A stretch of 64,000 nucleotides of DNA from Cordilura impudica. Taxonomy: Eukaryota; Arthropoda; Insecta; Diptera; Scathophagidae. Made by a program: the position numbers and the translations under genes. The DNA lies in assembly GCA_963682025.1 (NCBI GenBank), contig OY821518.1, positions 37,594,559 through 37,658,558 on the forward strand. The letters run 5' to 3'. Positions 42,441 to 54,690 of this stretch are shown in pieces. The notes below the pieces were generated by a model, which did not search any database, was not told where the DNA came from, and was given only the letters and a program-made list of their open reading frames with translations. Every line of letters begins with the position of its first letter. Position 1 is the first letter of the stretch.

Positions 42441-43862
42441 TTTTTGTTTATAAGACGATGTAAGAAAAGTCTTCTCATAAATAATATAATATTACCCATC
42501 TCCCAGACAAAAGAAGACAGATCAAAGCTTGATCATGTTTACACTTATTCTTATGTATATCGGTTCAAATCACAGGCTGTCCCAAAATGATGTATATTCT
42601 GTGTCAGTTATTAACATTTACTCCCACCTCTGTTTCACTATGACATTTAGAAACGTTTGACAATGTCATACAAAATGGTGAATTTTATTTTATACAAAAT
42701 TTCTTTTTGTTTTTAAATATTTTTCGCTTTAAATTATTTATTTTAGCCACAAAAAAGTTAATAGACATAATGGTCTTTTTTTTAATTATTCTTATTTGCA
42801 CAAAATGAGGATTTATTAAATAAAAAAACTATGTGAGTCCGATCACAGGGGTGATGTACAAACATCTATTTACACATCAATTAAAATCAAACAGTAAGCG
42901 CCATCTATGTATAGAAAGCAACTGCTATGGTTGTTATACTTGATGGATGCAGTTGTTTGCTATACATTCATGGCGCTTTCTGTTGGTTGTTGAATCAGCT
43001 AAAAAAAATTTAAATCATAATCTTTGCAAAAATACATTTACATATACATACCTCCCACCGATTTTACCTTACGGTGTTTTTGTGATTGTATTGTTAATAG
43101 ATTTTTATCCCCCTAGCGCATAGATGACACAATTTTGATGAACTGGGTTTTATATGTTTTTCTATGTTTCTAAGTAAATACATAATAAAATGGTGTAACG
43201 AGCAATTTTTCTTTTCCGAAACATTTTACTAGTACCATTTCATGTGTTAAATGAATTTCATATTTAAAGCGGGGATCGAAAACAACAGTTGTTTTTTTCT
43301 TAATTAATACCCGAAAATTTGTGTATATTTTGTTTTTGTTCTTCATACAAATTTTCGTTGGTCTGTGACGAATTGTGTTATGGAAACAGGGTATTAATTT
43401 TTACAAAAAAGAAAAAATAATAGAAATAAATGTCACCGAACTGATTCAAGTATTCAATTTTGATTCTGGTGAACTTGTCCTTTAGAAAATGCTTTGATTT
43501 TTATAATTATGATTTATAATTTTTTCAAGCAGAAGATATTTTTCGAATTTTATTATTTCGAGCAGAAAAAAAGGCTTTTTTGATTTTATTTTTTTTTATC
43601 AAAAAATTTCAATTATTGACTGATTATTATTTCTTTGTGCAGAAATAAAATTTATTTTCTAATTTTGATATTTTCGAGCAGAATTAAAATTTTTTTTATT
43701 ATCATTTTTTATTATCATTTGATTTTTTTTTTCAAAAATTAACAGTTATTATTATTTTATCGTTTAGAAATAAATTTAAGTTCTTGATTTTTACTGTTTC
43801 TAGCAAATATAAAAATAAGACATGTGAGAAAAAAATCTTGTGAAATATTTGTTGGCATATAT
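42441..43862. other. Unrecognised stretch with one long hairpin
   Basis: AT-rich and mostly featureless apart from an imperfect inverted repeat at 42888-42990 listed separately. At about 43480-43830 there are loosely repeated AGCAGAAATAAAATTTTTT-like words. No gene recognised. Confidence 0.3.
42888..42990. repeat. Imperfect ~40-bp inverted repeat (MITE-like hairpin)
   Basis: The left arm (AACAGTAAGCGCCATCTATG, continuing to AGCAACTGC) pairs with the right arm (GCAGTTGTTTGCTATACATT, continuing to GGCGCTTTCTGTT), separated by about 20 nt. A few mismatches occur. It could be a very small MITE or a hairpin RNA precursor; nothing shows transcription. A related AGATGGCGCC word occurs alone near 62320. 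Confidence 0.6.
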
Positions 43863-44240
43863 TCTATAATATTAATAGGCTATTCGATTTCTTGTGACCG
43901 ATGTTTTGTTCTACCGTTTTATCCCGATTTTGACCAAACGTATATTATTTGAAAGGTATTTCTTTTTAGCTGATTTGGAGATCTACAGATTTTTAAATTT
44001 TTTCCTTTATTTTGAGTAAATTGTATTTAAAGTTGCTACTAACACATACATAAAATTATACAATGCTATGTGTGTGTTTATTAAATTTGTTACTGTTTTT
44101 GTAATAAAAAGGAGTTTGTTTTTTATGTTGATTTGTGAAATGGCTATAATTGATTAGCATACTTATAGGGTCTATATTTAATGAAAAAAATAAAATTTCC
44201 TAGAATATGCGCTCGAATTTCGAGGGCTGGAATCTGCTAG
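43863..44240 (+). mobile_element. Helitron-like family A copy, both ends intact
   Basis: A 378-bp copy: TCTATAATATTAATAGGC at 43863 and CTCGAATTTCGAG hairpin with CTAG|T at 44237-44240. The body is very close to the copies at 1-328 and 23511-23876. The base before the start is T. Confidence 0.85.
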
Positions 44241-45955
44241 TTTAATATTAATGCAAATTAAAAGATCTATCAAAGCTCACTTTTGAGGGTATATTGCAGT
44301 GACTTATATTTTTTTTTGCCCATTTTTTATTTTTATATTTGCTCGAAAAAATAAAGAACTAACTTTTATTTGTGCTTGCGAACATATGAATCAAAGTCAA
44401 ATTTTTATTTTGTGACCTTTGCTATAAAAGGGGTAACTCCTACGGTCCCTAATTTCAATATTAACAAAATTTGGAATTATTTACTCCCAGTCCATAGAAA
44501 ATGCGTTTTGCGTTTGATAATCTCAAAATATTTTTCACTGCAAGATTCTTCATTTTAACTCAAACATTCAATTTTACTAAATGTTTTTTTAGCAGCTCAA
44601 ACATGAATTTTACATTTAATATTTCACAAAAACCTTTAAACGTATTTTCTCTTAAAAAAAATTCCCCTCAGTGCCTTCTTTGTTCAGTGAAAAATATTAT
44701 TTTCCAATTCAAATATTTTTTACGAACTAATTCACTCTTTTATGAAAAGCACACAAAAAAAGAATACACTAAAGTTTACATATTTACCAAATTGATTGAA
44801 ATTTACGCATATTGTTTACCACACACACATACACACACACATATACACGTACACACACACATTTTTCAGTTTTTGTTTTTTACACTTCATTGCATTTACA
44901 CAACTTTCCTAAAATGTTGTTCATATTATTTGAAATTCCCACAAATACAACAAAAACATCGTGTATCTATTGATAAACGTTTAATTTTGATACAACCAGA
45001 ATCTAATAACATTTTCCAAATTAATATTTGCATGGATACTCGTGCATACACACTGACGTAAATATAAATTCTGCTTACCCCAATCCCTGTTATAATTCCA
45101 CTTAGACAATTTTGATAATTGTGCAAATTTTAGAACACAAAAATTAATTTTATTTCTATTGGTTTATGCGTGTTTTAAAAATTGATTTTCGTATAATCGA
45201 ATTTTATTACATTCATGTAGCACGTACATTTTCTGTTACATTTATTTTGTATTTTGCTATTAAACTGTGAACAGGGAAGTAGTCAAAAATTCACAACTGG
45301 TCGGATTGTGCTCTATTAAAGAAGTGATTTTCTCTTTAGACCAATCAAAGCTCCAAAATAGTTGAATATGTAAATATATTATTTGAAATATTCACTGCAC
45401 ATGAACCCAAGAAGCGAATGTCCTTATATTTTATAAGTATCCATAGACCGACTACGCCCCTGCAAATATACATTTAAAAAAATTGATGTTGTTCAGCTAC
45501 TTTTTCAATTTAATTTTGAAAAACTAATTAAACTTTTTTTTCTATATTTTTTAACAGTCATCTGTTGCTTTAGGTTCCGGTTTTGTTTTCTCTTTCCTTT
45601 TTTCAAAAGTCACTACAATACTGTTAGCAGTCAACATGATGTGCTGCTTACATATGAAAACAGAACTTTTTGTTGTTGTTCATTATATATGTAGTTTTTT
45701 TTTCCCAGTTTCGCTTTATTTACGTTATTTAATTAATTAAATTTTGTAAAAATAGATTTTTTTACTCATTGCTTAATAATTATCAGCTAATTATTATAAC
45801 AAACAAAAAATGGTTTCTTAAAAATGCATAAAATTGCAGACGTGAATCAGGAAGCATTATTATAGAGGAGAAGTACGAACAATAACCCTAAATATGAAAG
45901 TTGTAAGATTATATTTTTATGATGTATACAAAAATACAGTTAGCATAAGTCTCCC
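44241..45955. other. Unrecognised stretch with a CA microsatellite
   Basis: AT-rich. A (CA)n-type run lies at about 44820-44865. The 186-codon plus-strand frame at 44501-45061 crosses this microsatellite; it is rich in Phe, Lys and Thr, and the strand is poor in G, so stops are rare by composition. I do not call it a gene. Confidence 0.35.
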
Positions 45956-45959
45956 GTAG

Positions 45960-48900
45960 ATAAATGGAGGAAATACTTTTTTAAGAAAATTTACTTTATT
46001 TAAGAAAAAGTACTTTTTGGAGAATGAGGGACTGTCAAGAAAATCTTCTTTTTAAGAAAACGCACTTCTTACTGAAAAGACACTTCTTAAGAAAAGATAT
46101 TTTTTTAAGAAAAGGTATTTTTTAAGAAAATTAACTTTTAAGAATAGGTAATTTTTAGAAAAGGTACTCTTTAAGAAAATGTACTTTTTAAGAAAAGGTA
46201 CTTTTTAAGAAAAGGGACTTTTTAAGAAAATGTACTTTTTAAGAAAAGGTACATTTTAGGAAAAGGTATTTTTTAAGAAAGGGTACTTTTTAAGAAAAGG
46301 TACTTTTTAAGAAAAGGTACTTTTTAAAAAAGGTACCTTTTAAAAGAAAGTACTTTTTAAGATGTCGTTTTTTTTTAAGGTACTTTTTAATAAATGGTAT
46401 ATTTTTAGAAAATGTGCTTTTAAGAAAAGGTATTTTTTAAGAAAACGTAATAAAATGCACTTTTTAAGAAAAGGCACTTTTTACGAAAATTTACTTATTA
46501 AGAAATGGTACTTTTTAAGACAATTCACTCGTTAAAGGAAAGGTATATTTTAAGAAAAGTAAATATTTCACAAACAGAAATGGAGGTTGGTTTTCCAAGA
46601 ATTGTGGAACCAAAAATCAAGCTATGGCTATGAAAAAATTTAAAAATAAAACACAAAAAATTTGGGTTTTTAAACAAAATTCAAAGTAATTTCGAGATTA
46701 ATTTTTTCTCCCAAGATGGCGGTGAATTTACATATTTATATAAAATTAAATTTTTAGGAAACATCGAAATACAGAGATCTTTACCTTAACGGAGTGAAAC
46801 AACGATTAAAAAACGAATACAATATCGCGGTTAGAAACTTAGAATTTACAGAGCAATCTGATTGTCAACATCCATTTAAATCCGACATCAGTTGATAAAA
46901 GTACTTTTTTAGGAAAAGGTACTTTCTAAGAAAATGTACTTTTAAGTAAATGTACTTGTTAGAAAATTAACATTTCAAAAGAAGGTATTTTAAGAAAAGC
47001 CTCTTGCGAAAAAATTTATTTTTTGGGCAAAAGTAATTTTTGCAAATAGGTACATTTTAACAAATAGTTCTTTTTAAAAAGATATTTTTTTACGAAAACG
47101 TACAGTTAAAAAACATACTTTTCTAATAAGGTACTTTTGCAAGAAAAGGAACGTATTTAAGAGAAAATAATATTTTAGAAAGGATTCTTTTTAAGGAAAT
47201 TCAGTTATTTAAAATTCTCTTTTAAAAAAATTTTTTCAAGGAAATGTGCTTTCTATGAAAAGGTACTTTTTAAACAAATATACTTTTAAGGGAACGTACT
47301 CTTTGAGAAAAATATTTATTAAGAGAATATACTTTTTGACGATATCAAAATATATTTTTTAAAGAAAGGTACTTTTTTTTAAAAAAAATTACTTTTTTAA
47401 GAAAATCTACTTTTTAAGAAGAGGTACTTTTTCAATAAAGGGAAATTTTTCAAGAAATTGTACTTTTTAAGAAGAAACACATTTAAGGTAAATGTACTTT
47501 TTTTAAATTACTTTTTAAGAAAGTTATTTTTGAGAAAAGTACCTTTTAAGCAAGAGTACATTTTTAAAAAAATGGTATTTTTGGGAGGAAGATATCCATT
47601 CTAAAAAAAAATTTTTCAAAAAGGATACTTTATTACGAAAAGGTTAATTTTTAGGAAAAATCAAATTTTTAAAGAAAAGGTACTATTTAAGAAAATATAC
47701 TTTTTAAGAAAAGATGCTTTTTAGAAAAGGTGCTTTTTAAGAATATTTATTTTTAAAGAAAAAGTACTTTTTAAAAGAAGATACTATAGAAGAAAATGTG
47801 TTTTTAAGAAAAGATGCTTTTTAAGGACAGGCAATTTCTTAAGAAAGTTACCCCTTCTAAAAAACCATTTTTAAAATAAGCTACTTTTATACAAAATGAA
47901 ATTTTTGAAGTAAAATTTATTTTTTGCGAAAGGGAATTTTTTAAAAGGTCCTATTTTAAGAAAATTTAATTCTATCAGAAAATGTTATTTTTAAGAGAAC
48001 GTGATTTTTTAATCAAGAAATTTTTAATGAAAGTTACTATTTAAGAAGATATATTTTAAGAAATGGTACTTTATAATAAATTGTACTTTTTAGAAAGTGT
48101 ACTTTTCATGAAGTAGTACTTTTTAAGGAAATCTACTTTTTAAGGAAAACTGCCTTTATAAAAAATTTACTTTTTGAAGAAAAGGTAATTAAAAAAACAT
48201 TTTTTTTAAGAAAATTTACTTTTTTAAGAAAATTTACTTTTTAAGAAAAGGTACTTTTTTAAAAACATGTACCGTTTTTAGAAATAGTAAGTTTTTAAGA
48301 GATGGTAATTTTTAAGAGAATGTATTTTTTTAAGAAAAGGTACTTTTAAAAACCGTACCTTTTTTAGAAACTGCTCTTTTTGAGAAAACGCAATTTTTAA
48401 GAAAACGTATTTTTTTAAGAAAAGTTACATTTTTACAAAAAGGTACTTTTTTACAAAAAGCTACTTTTTTACAATTAATTTTTAAGAAAAAAATACTTTT
48501 TAAGAAAGGCACTTGTTAAAAAAATTTATTTTATATAATAAAAAATATCAGAAAACTACCGTGTCTTCTTAGAAAATGTGCTTTTTCAAGAGAAGGGTTT
48601 TTTTAAGAAAATGTATTTTTTCAAGAAAAGCTTAATTTAAAGAAAAGGTACTTTTTAAGAAAATGTACTTCTTAAGAAAAGATACTTTTTAGAAAAGACT
48701 CTTTTTAAGAAAATTTAATTCTTTCAGAAAATTTAGTTCTTTCAGAAAATGTAATTTTTAAGAAAAGGTAATTTTTTAAGCAAGTACTTTTAAGAAATGG
48801 GAGTTTATAACAAATATTACTTTCTAGAAAATTTACTTTTTAAGAGATAGCACTTTTTAAGGAAATCTACTTTCAAAGAAAAATTACTTAATTAAAATTA

Positions 48901-49340
48901 AAAAAATATTTTCTTTAAGAAGAGGTACTTTTTAAGAAAACTTACTTTTTAAGAAAACTTACTTTTTAAGAAAAGTTAATTTTTAAGAAAAGATACTTTT
49001 TTAAGAACATGTACTTTTATAAGAAACTGTACTTTGTCAGAAAACGTAATTTTTAGGAAGAGATAATAATAAGAAAAGAAAAGGTACTTTTTACAAAAAG
49101 GTACTTTTTACCAAAAGGTACTTTTTACAAAAAGGTACTTTTTACAAAAAGGTACTTTTTTACAAAAACGTACTTTTTTGCAAAAAGGTAATTTTTTAAG
49201 AGAATTTACTTTTTCAAAAAGGTACTTTTTTAACAAAAGCTACATTTTAAAGAAAAAGTACTTTGTGAAGGAACGACACTTTTTTCAAAAAGCAAATTCT
49301 AAAGAAATTCTAAAAAAATGTAAAAAGAAACTTCTTTAAA
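45960..49340 (+). repeat. ~17-bp minisatellite array 2
   Basis: About 3.4 kb of degenerate AAGAAAAGGTACTTTTT units. Some sections are nearly regular (46140-46330, 49080-49170), others highly diverged. A ~320-bp non-repetitive island interrupts the array at 46565-46890. The unit centre AAAAGTACTTTT is palindromic, so either strand could fold. Orientation is opposite to array 1. The 60-codon frame at 48330-48512 is a reading of the repeat. Confidence 0.9.
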
Positions 49341-51054
49341 AAAGTGCAATTTGTAAAAATTGCTTTCATTTAGGAAAATATACTGAAAACTTCACTGGAA
49401 TTTTCAAGTTGTTAAATTTATGAATTTATATTGAAGGGCTTAACTATTATATAAAAATGTTTTCTATAAAAAAAAAAACTTTAGTGCCAAAACTTCCGAA
49501 TAGAAACAAACAAATCATAAAAAAACTTCGATTTAACAACTCCATGACTCTTTAAGAAAGTTAATTTCTAAAGCCAAGTGTAAATTCAAATTAAATCTCG
49601 TTAGGTATTTTACGTGATAAGCAGCCAAAAACATTTTTTGAAACTTCAATCGATTTAAAAAACATTATCACGATTATCAATTAATATTGAGAAGCTTGTG
49701 TTAATATATGTATTGTTCAATCCTCCAATAAATAAATGGAGCAAAAACAGTAAATAAACTTAATAAAAATAACTCACGTGTACAATTAAAATACGTTTAT
49801 AAAAGCATCCAATTACCTGTAAAGAAACAAGAAAAAAATATTCATAAAACAAATGTTAATTAATTAAATAATAAAGTAAATTTCTGCAATCGTTAACTTA
49901 AACGCCAAACAAAAAAACTGAAGTATAGTGGCCAAGATTATATTTAAAATATCCTTTAAATAAAATTATTGGTCGTATTGCAAATATCACAATATCAATT
50001 GTGAATGGTTTATATTCATAATATATAAATCTGTGTCAATTTTGTTGTTACTTATATTCTCATTTGCAAACAAAAAATCAACAACACTGACACCGACTCT
50101 AGGTAACGTTCACATACCAAAACATATAGGTGTTCATATCATGGACTTGCGTAAGTTAAAAAAGACTCCAACCAACTGAAACTTAATAAACTAAATATTT
50201 AAAAAAAAAAATACCTCGTAATATTTATGAAGGTATTTATATAAGTGTGCCACTTATGATAACTAGTAATGTTTAAAACACATTTTATTACACAGTAAGT
50301 GGCACATACTAAGCGGCACTTGAATTGTATCTAATCAAATCACTAAGTTATTAACCAGAAATATACTTCATAGATCGGTCAAATATTGTCTTCTAAAAAT
50401 ATCGTTCTTATTCTTCATATGAGAAAATGTCTCCCTTCTGTTAATATCTTTAAAAAAAAAAATACAGCATACAGTATGTATAATATGAAAGTGAACATAT
50501 TCATATAACGATGGTAACATGCCCGAGCCGTAAGTTGAAGGTTTGACAGAGATGTTGGGGACCTTATGTTTGGAAAAGTATAACGCAACTTTGTATGTAC
50601 GTGATGCATAATGCGAACGTGACACCCTTAAGAGGAAAATGTCTTTAACAGCAACAACATAATAACGTTGACGAGCACCATAAGAAGGGCATTTTCTTTT
50701 TTGAGTGCGTCGTAATTTAACTGAACTGCTGCAATTTTTTTTAAGCCGATTAAAAAAATAAAATAAAGTGTCTACATAATATTTTGTTGTATTTGACATG
50801 AATCTCAAAGAGGGAATAGAGTAAACAGAGGTTCGAATGATACTGTTCAAGTATACAAGAACCGTATAATTAATTCTTTTTTTTTACTTTTTCAGTACAT
50901 ATATCAAAAAAACTATATATGTATATGGAATATTTATAGTTCTCAAAGAAAATTGTAAATTATATAAATTGCTGACTTCATACAGGAAACGCGGAATATA
51001 GAGCAAACTTGAAAGAAGTAGGCGAATCTCATATAAAGTCCAAATATTTTATTA
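49341..51054. other. Unrecognised stretch between arrays 2 and 3
   Basis: Ordinary AT-rich sequence with no recognised element. The only notable frame is at 50368-50850, listed separately. Confidence 0.3.
50368..50850 (-). CDS. 160-codon frame of unknown status
   Basis: A 160-residue minus-strand frame lying between two minisatellite arrays, in sequence less AT-biased than its surroundings. The predicted product is basic, with a KLRRTQKRKCPSYGARQRYY segment and no recognisable domain, signal peptide or membrane segment. It crosses a short poly-A run near its C-terminus. A frame of this length is uncommon by chance at this base composition, but no promoter, splice sites or homologue can be shown. 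It may be an exon, an element relic or chance. Confidence 0.2.
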   Translation of the reverse strand: MNSIIRTSVYSIPSLRFMSNTTKYYVDTLFYFFNRLKKNCSSSVKLRRTQKRKCPSYGARQRYYVVAVKDIFLLRVSRSHYASRTYKVALYFSKHKVPNISVKPSTYGSGMLPSLYEYVHFHIIHTVCCIFFFKDINRRETFSHMKNKNDIFRRQYLTDL

Positions 51055-53880
51055 GGTAGATAAAAGGGCGTTTTTTAAAGAGAAGGCACTTTTTTAAGAA
51101 AATGTCATTTTTTAAAGAAAATTTACTTATGTAAAAGAAAGATAATTTATTAAGAATCTCACATGAAGTCCAAATGTTTTATTAGGTAGATAAGTATATA
51201 TCCTTGGGCCCTCAAAACTTGTCTTTAGTCTTACTACAACTGAATTTTAACCGATCCAATCATGTACCTATACAAATATTTTTACATGAATCATTATATG
51301 AACAAACTAACCTTAGTTTAAGAAAAGGTAAATTTTTAAGAAATTGTATGATATATTTTAAGTAAAGGTAGTTTTTTAAACAAGGGCGTTTTTTAAAGAG
51401 AAGGCACTTTTTTAAGAAAATTTACTTTTTTAAAGAAAATTTACTTTTGTAAAAGAAAGATAATTTATTAAGAAGATGTACTTTTTTAAGAAAATATATT
51501 TTTTTAAAGAAAAAGTATTTTTTAAGAAATGGTACTTTTAAAGAAAATTTACTTTTCAAGAAAAAAGTACTCTTTAAGAAAAGGTATTTTGAAAGAAAAT
51601 ATTTTTTTTAAGAAAAGGTACTTTCTTAAGAAAATGTACTTTTTTTAAGAAATTTAACTTTTTGAAGAAACGGTACTCTTATAAGAAAACGTACTTTTTA
51701 AGGAACTTTAAATTTTTATGAACATATACTTTTTTAAGAAAATTTCATTTTTGAAGAAAAGTTGATTTTTAAGAAGTATACATTTTCAAGAAAAGGTACT
51801 TTTTTTAATAATATATATAATTTTTTAAGGAAAAGCTATTTTTTAAGAAACGGCATCTTTTTAAAAATGCAACTTTTTAAGAAAATTTACTTTTTAAGAA
51901 AATGTACTTTTTTAAGAAAATAATTTTTTCAGCAAAGGTATTCCGGAAGCAAATATACGGTTTTAAGAAAGGCTTTTTAGAAAAAGGTACTCTTTTAAGC
52001 AAAGATATTTTTAAGAAAGATACTTCTTTCAGCAAATGTACTATTTTACGAAGAGGTATTTTTTAATAAAAGGTACTTTTTTAAGAAAAGGACTAGGAAT
52101 TTTTAAGAATAGAAATTGTTTTCGGAACAGGTATTTTTTAAAGAAAAAACGGTATATTTTCTTAAAAATTTACTTTTTAAGAAAATTTACTTTTTAAGAA
52201 AATTTACTTTTTTTTAGAAAAATTAGTTTAAAATGATTTTTTAAGAAAAAAATCTTCTATATGAAACGGTACTTTTTCACAAATCTATAATATTAATAGG
52301 CTAGGCGATTTTTTGTTACCGATGTAAGTTTCCCAGTTTTACCCCGAATTTGACAAAAAATTTATAATTTTAAATATATTTCTTTTTAGCTGTTACCCAG
52401 ATTTACAGATTTTCATCGCCTGGAATCTTTCTTTTGGAGTTATGACCGTTTAAAGTTGCTACTAACACATACATAAAATTATACAATGCTGTGTGTGTGT
52501 TTATTAAATTTGTTAATGTGTTGAGTTTGTTTTCTTCATTTTAAATGCGTTGCATTGTGAAGCATATCTTTAGGGTCTTTATTAAATGAAAAAATTAAGT
52601 TTCCTAGAATTTGCGCTCGAATTTCGAGTGCTGGAATCTGCTAGTAGCTAATTATTAATGAAATATATTTTTTAAAAAAGGTAACCTTCACAAGCAAAGT
52701 TACTTTTTTAATCAAAGGTACTATTTTCAGAAAAGTAACTTTTAAGAAAATTTACCATTATAAGAAAATATACTTTTTTAAGAAAATTTACTTTTTTAAG
52801 AAAAGGTACTCTAAAAAAAAGTTAATTTTTTTAAAAAGACCAATTTCGTAAAAACGTAATTTTTGGAAAATTGTGCTTTTTTAAGAAAACCTAGTTTTTT
52901 TAAATTGTTTTTTTAAAAAGAAAAGCTAGTTTTTTAAAAAAAGGTATATTTTTAAAAAAGTTCTTTTTTAAAAAACACACTTTGTTTTGAAAAAGTAGTT
53001 TTTTTCAGAAAAGGTACTTTTCAGGAAAATATACTTTATTTATTTTATTTATTAGTTTATTAATCATAAGAATAAATGTTAGGACTAATGAAGAATTTGT
53101 GAGCACTAGCTGCCAAGGCTCTTCTCACACTTTATTTAAAAAATGTGCTTTTTAGGAAGACATAAAGTTTTCAAAAAAATTTACTTTTTTGGGCAAAGTA
53201 GTTTTTTAAGAAAATTTACCTTTTTAAGAAAACATGTTTTTTTAGTACAGGTGCTTTTTTAACGAAAAATTATATTTTTATGAAAGGGGTTTAAATGTAC
53301 TTTCTAGGAAAAGATACCTTTTTAAGATCTTGTACTTTTAAACGTACTTTTTTAACGAAGTTACTTTTTTAAGCAGAGGTATTTTTTTAGGAAGTATACT
53401 ATTTTAAGAAAAAATTTTTTTATGAAAAGAAATTTTTAAAAAAAATTCACTTATTTACGAAAAAGCCCGCTTTTATGAACTTTTGTAGAAAGACTACTTA
53501 CTCAATAAAGGAGACATGCCAAAGAAAATGTAATCTTTAAAAAAAATAATTTTTGAAGATATTTACTTTTTTGTGAAAAAGGCACTTTTAAAAAAGCCAC
53601 CTTAAAAAAAACATTTATAAGAAAATGTGCTCTTAATAAACGTTATTTAAAAAAAAAAGATTTGTTTTTAAAAATTTTTTTAAATTTTGTTTTAACAAAT
53701 GCACTTTTTTTGACAAAGAAGAGGCACTTTTTGTGATATCCTTTGGAAAAGAAATAGTTTTTTAAGAATGTGTACTTCTTTAGGCAAATCTACTAAAAAA
53801 AAATACCTTTTGACGATATTAATTTTTTTTAAGCAAATTAACTTTTTGAGAAAAGTTCTTTTAAGAAGACACCAACACTG
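51055..53880 (+). repeat. ~17-bp minisatellite array 3
   Basis: Same AAGAAAAGGTACTTTTT family and orientation as array 2. Interrupted by non-repetitive DNA at about 51170-51310, by Helitron A at 52284-52644 and by a short insert at about 53040-53140 that may be another element's end. The beginning contains segmental duplications (51024-51063 repeated at 51154; about 51066-51150 repeated at 51384). The frame at 53692-53895 is a reading of the repeat. Confidence 0.88.
52284..52644 (+). mobile_element. Helitron-like family A copy inside array 3
   Basis: A 361-bp full copy: A|TCTATAATATTAATAGGC at the left, CTCGAATTTCGAG hairpin and CTAG|T at 52641-52644. Array units flank both sides. The segment after the start (GTAAGTTTCCCAGTTTTACCCC) resembles the copy at 2560-2751 more than that at 43863, so at least two subfamilies exist. 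Confidence 0.88.
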
Positions 53881-54690
53881 TATGAAATAAGCCAAATAAG
53901 AAGCGTTTTTCTAGTGGTATTTTCTGCGTAGAGTTCGAACAATTTTCTTTCAAAATTTTCTGATGATGAACGCGTTAAATATCAAAACTTTTACGGCTTT
54001 TAGATATACAAAAATAGGTTTTTCATTATAACTATTTTTAAAATACATAAGATTTTGTTCTCAATTTCACGGAATTGTCAAGCTGCCCTCGTAATGTTGA
54101 TACTTAAATTTTTATAAATACCAAAAACATTATTCGTCATACCTGGCAATTATCCCCATTCCTTTTCTTACAACATTTTAACCCTCTATATGCTATTTCC
54201 AAGGGTCATTGTGGTACTTTTTAGAAATAATACCAAAAATACCAAGCATTAAATTTCACTTGGGGCTGTCAAGTAAAAAGAAAAGCTGAACATTTACACG
54301 AAATATTTTAAGCCTTTAAACAATAGTTTTAATAGATTTGTTTTCTATTTATTTAAAAAAAAACTGTAAATTGAGCAACCAAAAATGGCTGTGACAAAAT
54401 ATTTTATGAAAAAATATCCCCAAAAATTTGTTGCAGACATTCAACAATAAAAAATCGCTGAGAGTAACTAGCATACTCTAATTTCGACTGATTTGACACA
54501 GTGTTGGGCAAAAGCATTTAAATGAAGCTGTACTCATGCAGGCAAAAACCCTTTTATTATTTAATAATACTAACCTAATTCAATTTTTCATCTTAAGAAT
54601 TATCCACTACCAAAAAAAAACTGTAGCGACCATAAGTAGCCACTGCATAAAAATTGAACAGTACTTTATATTTATCGATTCGGTGTATTT
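53881..54690. other. Unrecognised stretch
   Basis: AT-rich; no element or gene recognised. The 62-codon frame at 54536-54724 runs into a Helentron. Confidence 0.3.

Noticed and set aside
44501..45061. 186-codon open frame
   Set aside because: The strand is poor in G, which makes stops rare; it crosses a CA microsatellite, and the product is low-complexity with no recognisable motif.
48330..48512. Lys/Phe-rich frame in array 2 (and 53692-53895 in array 3)
   Set aside because: Readings of the ~17-bp minisatellite.
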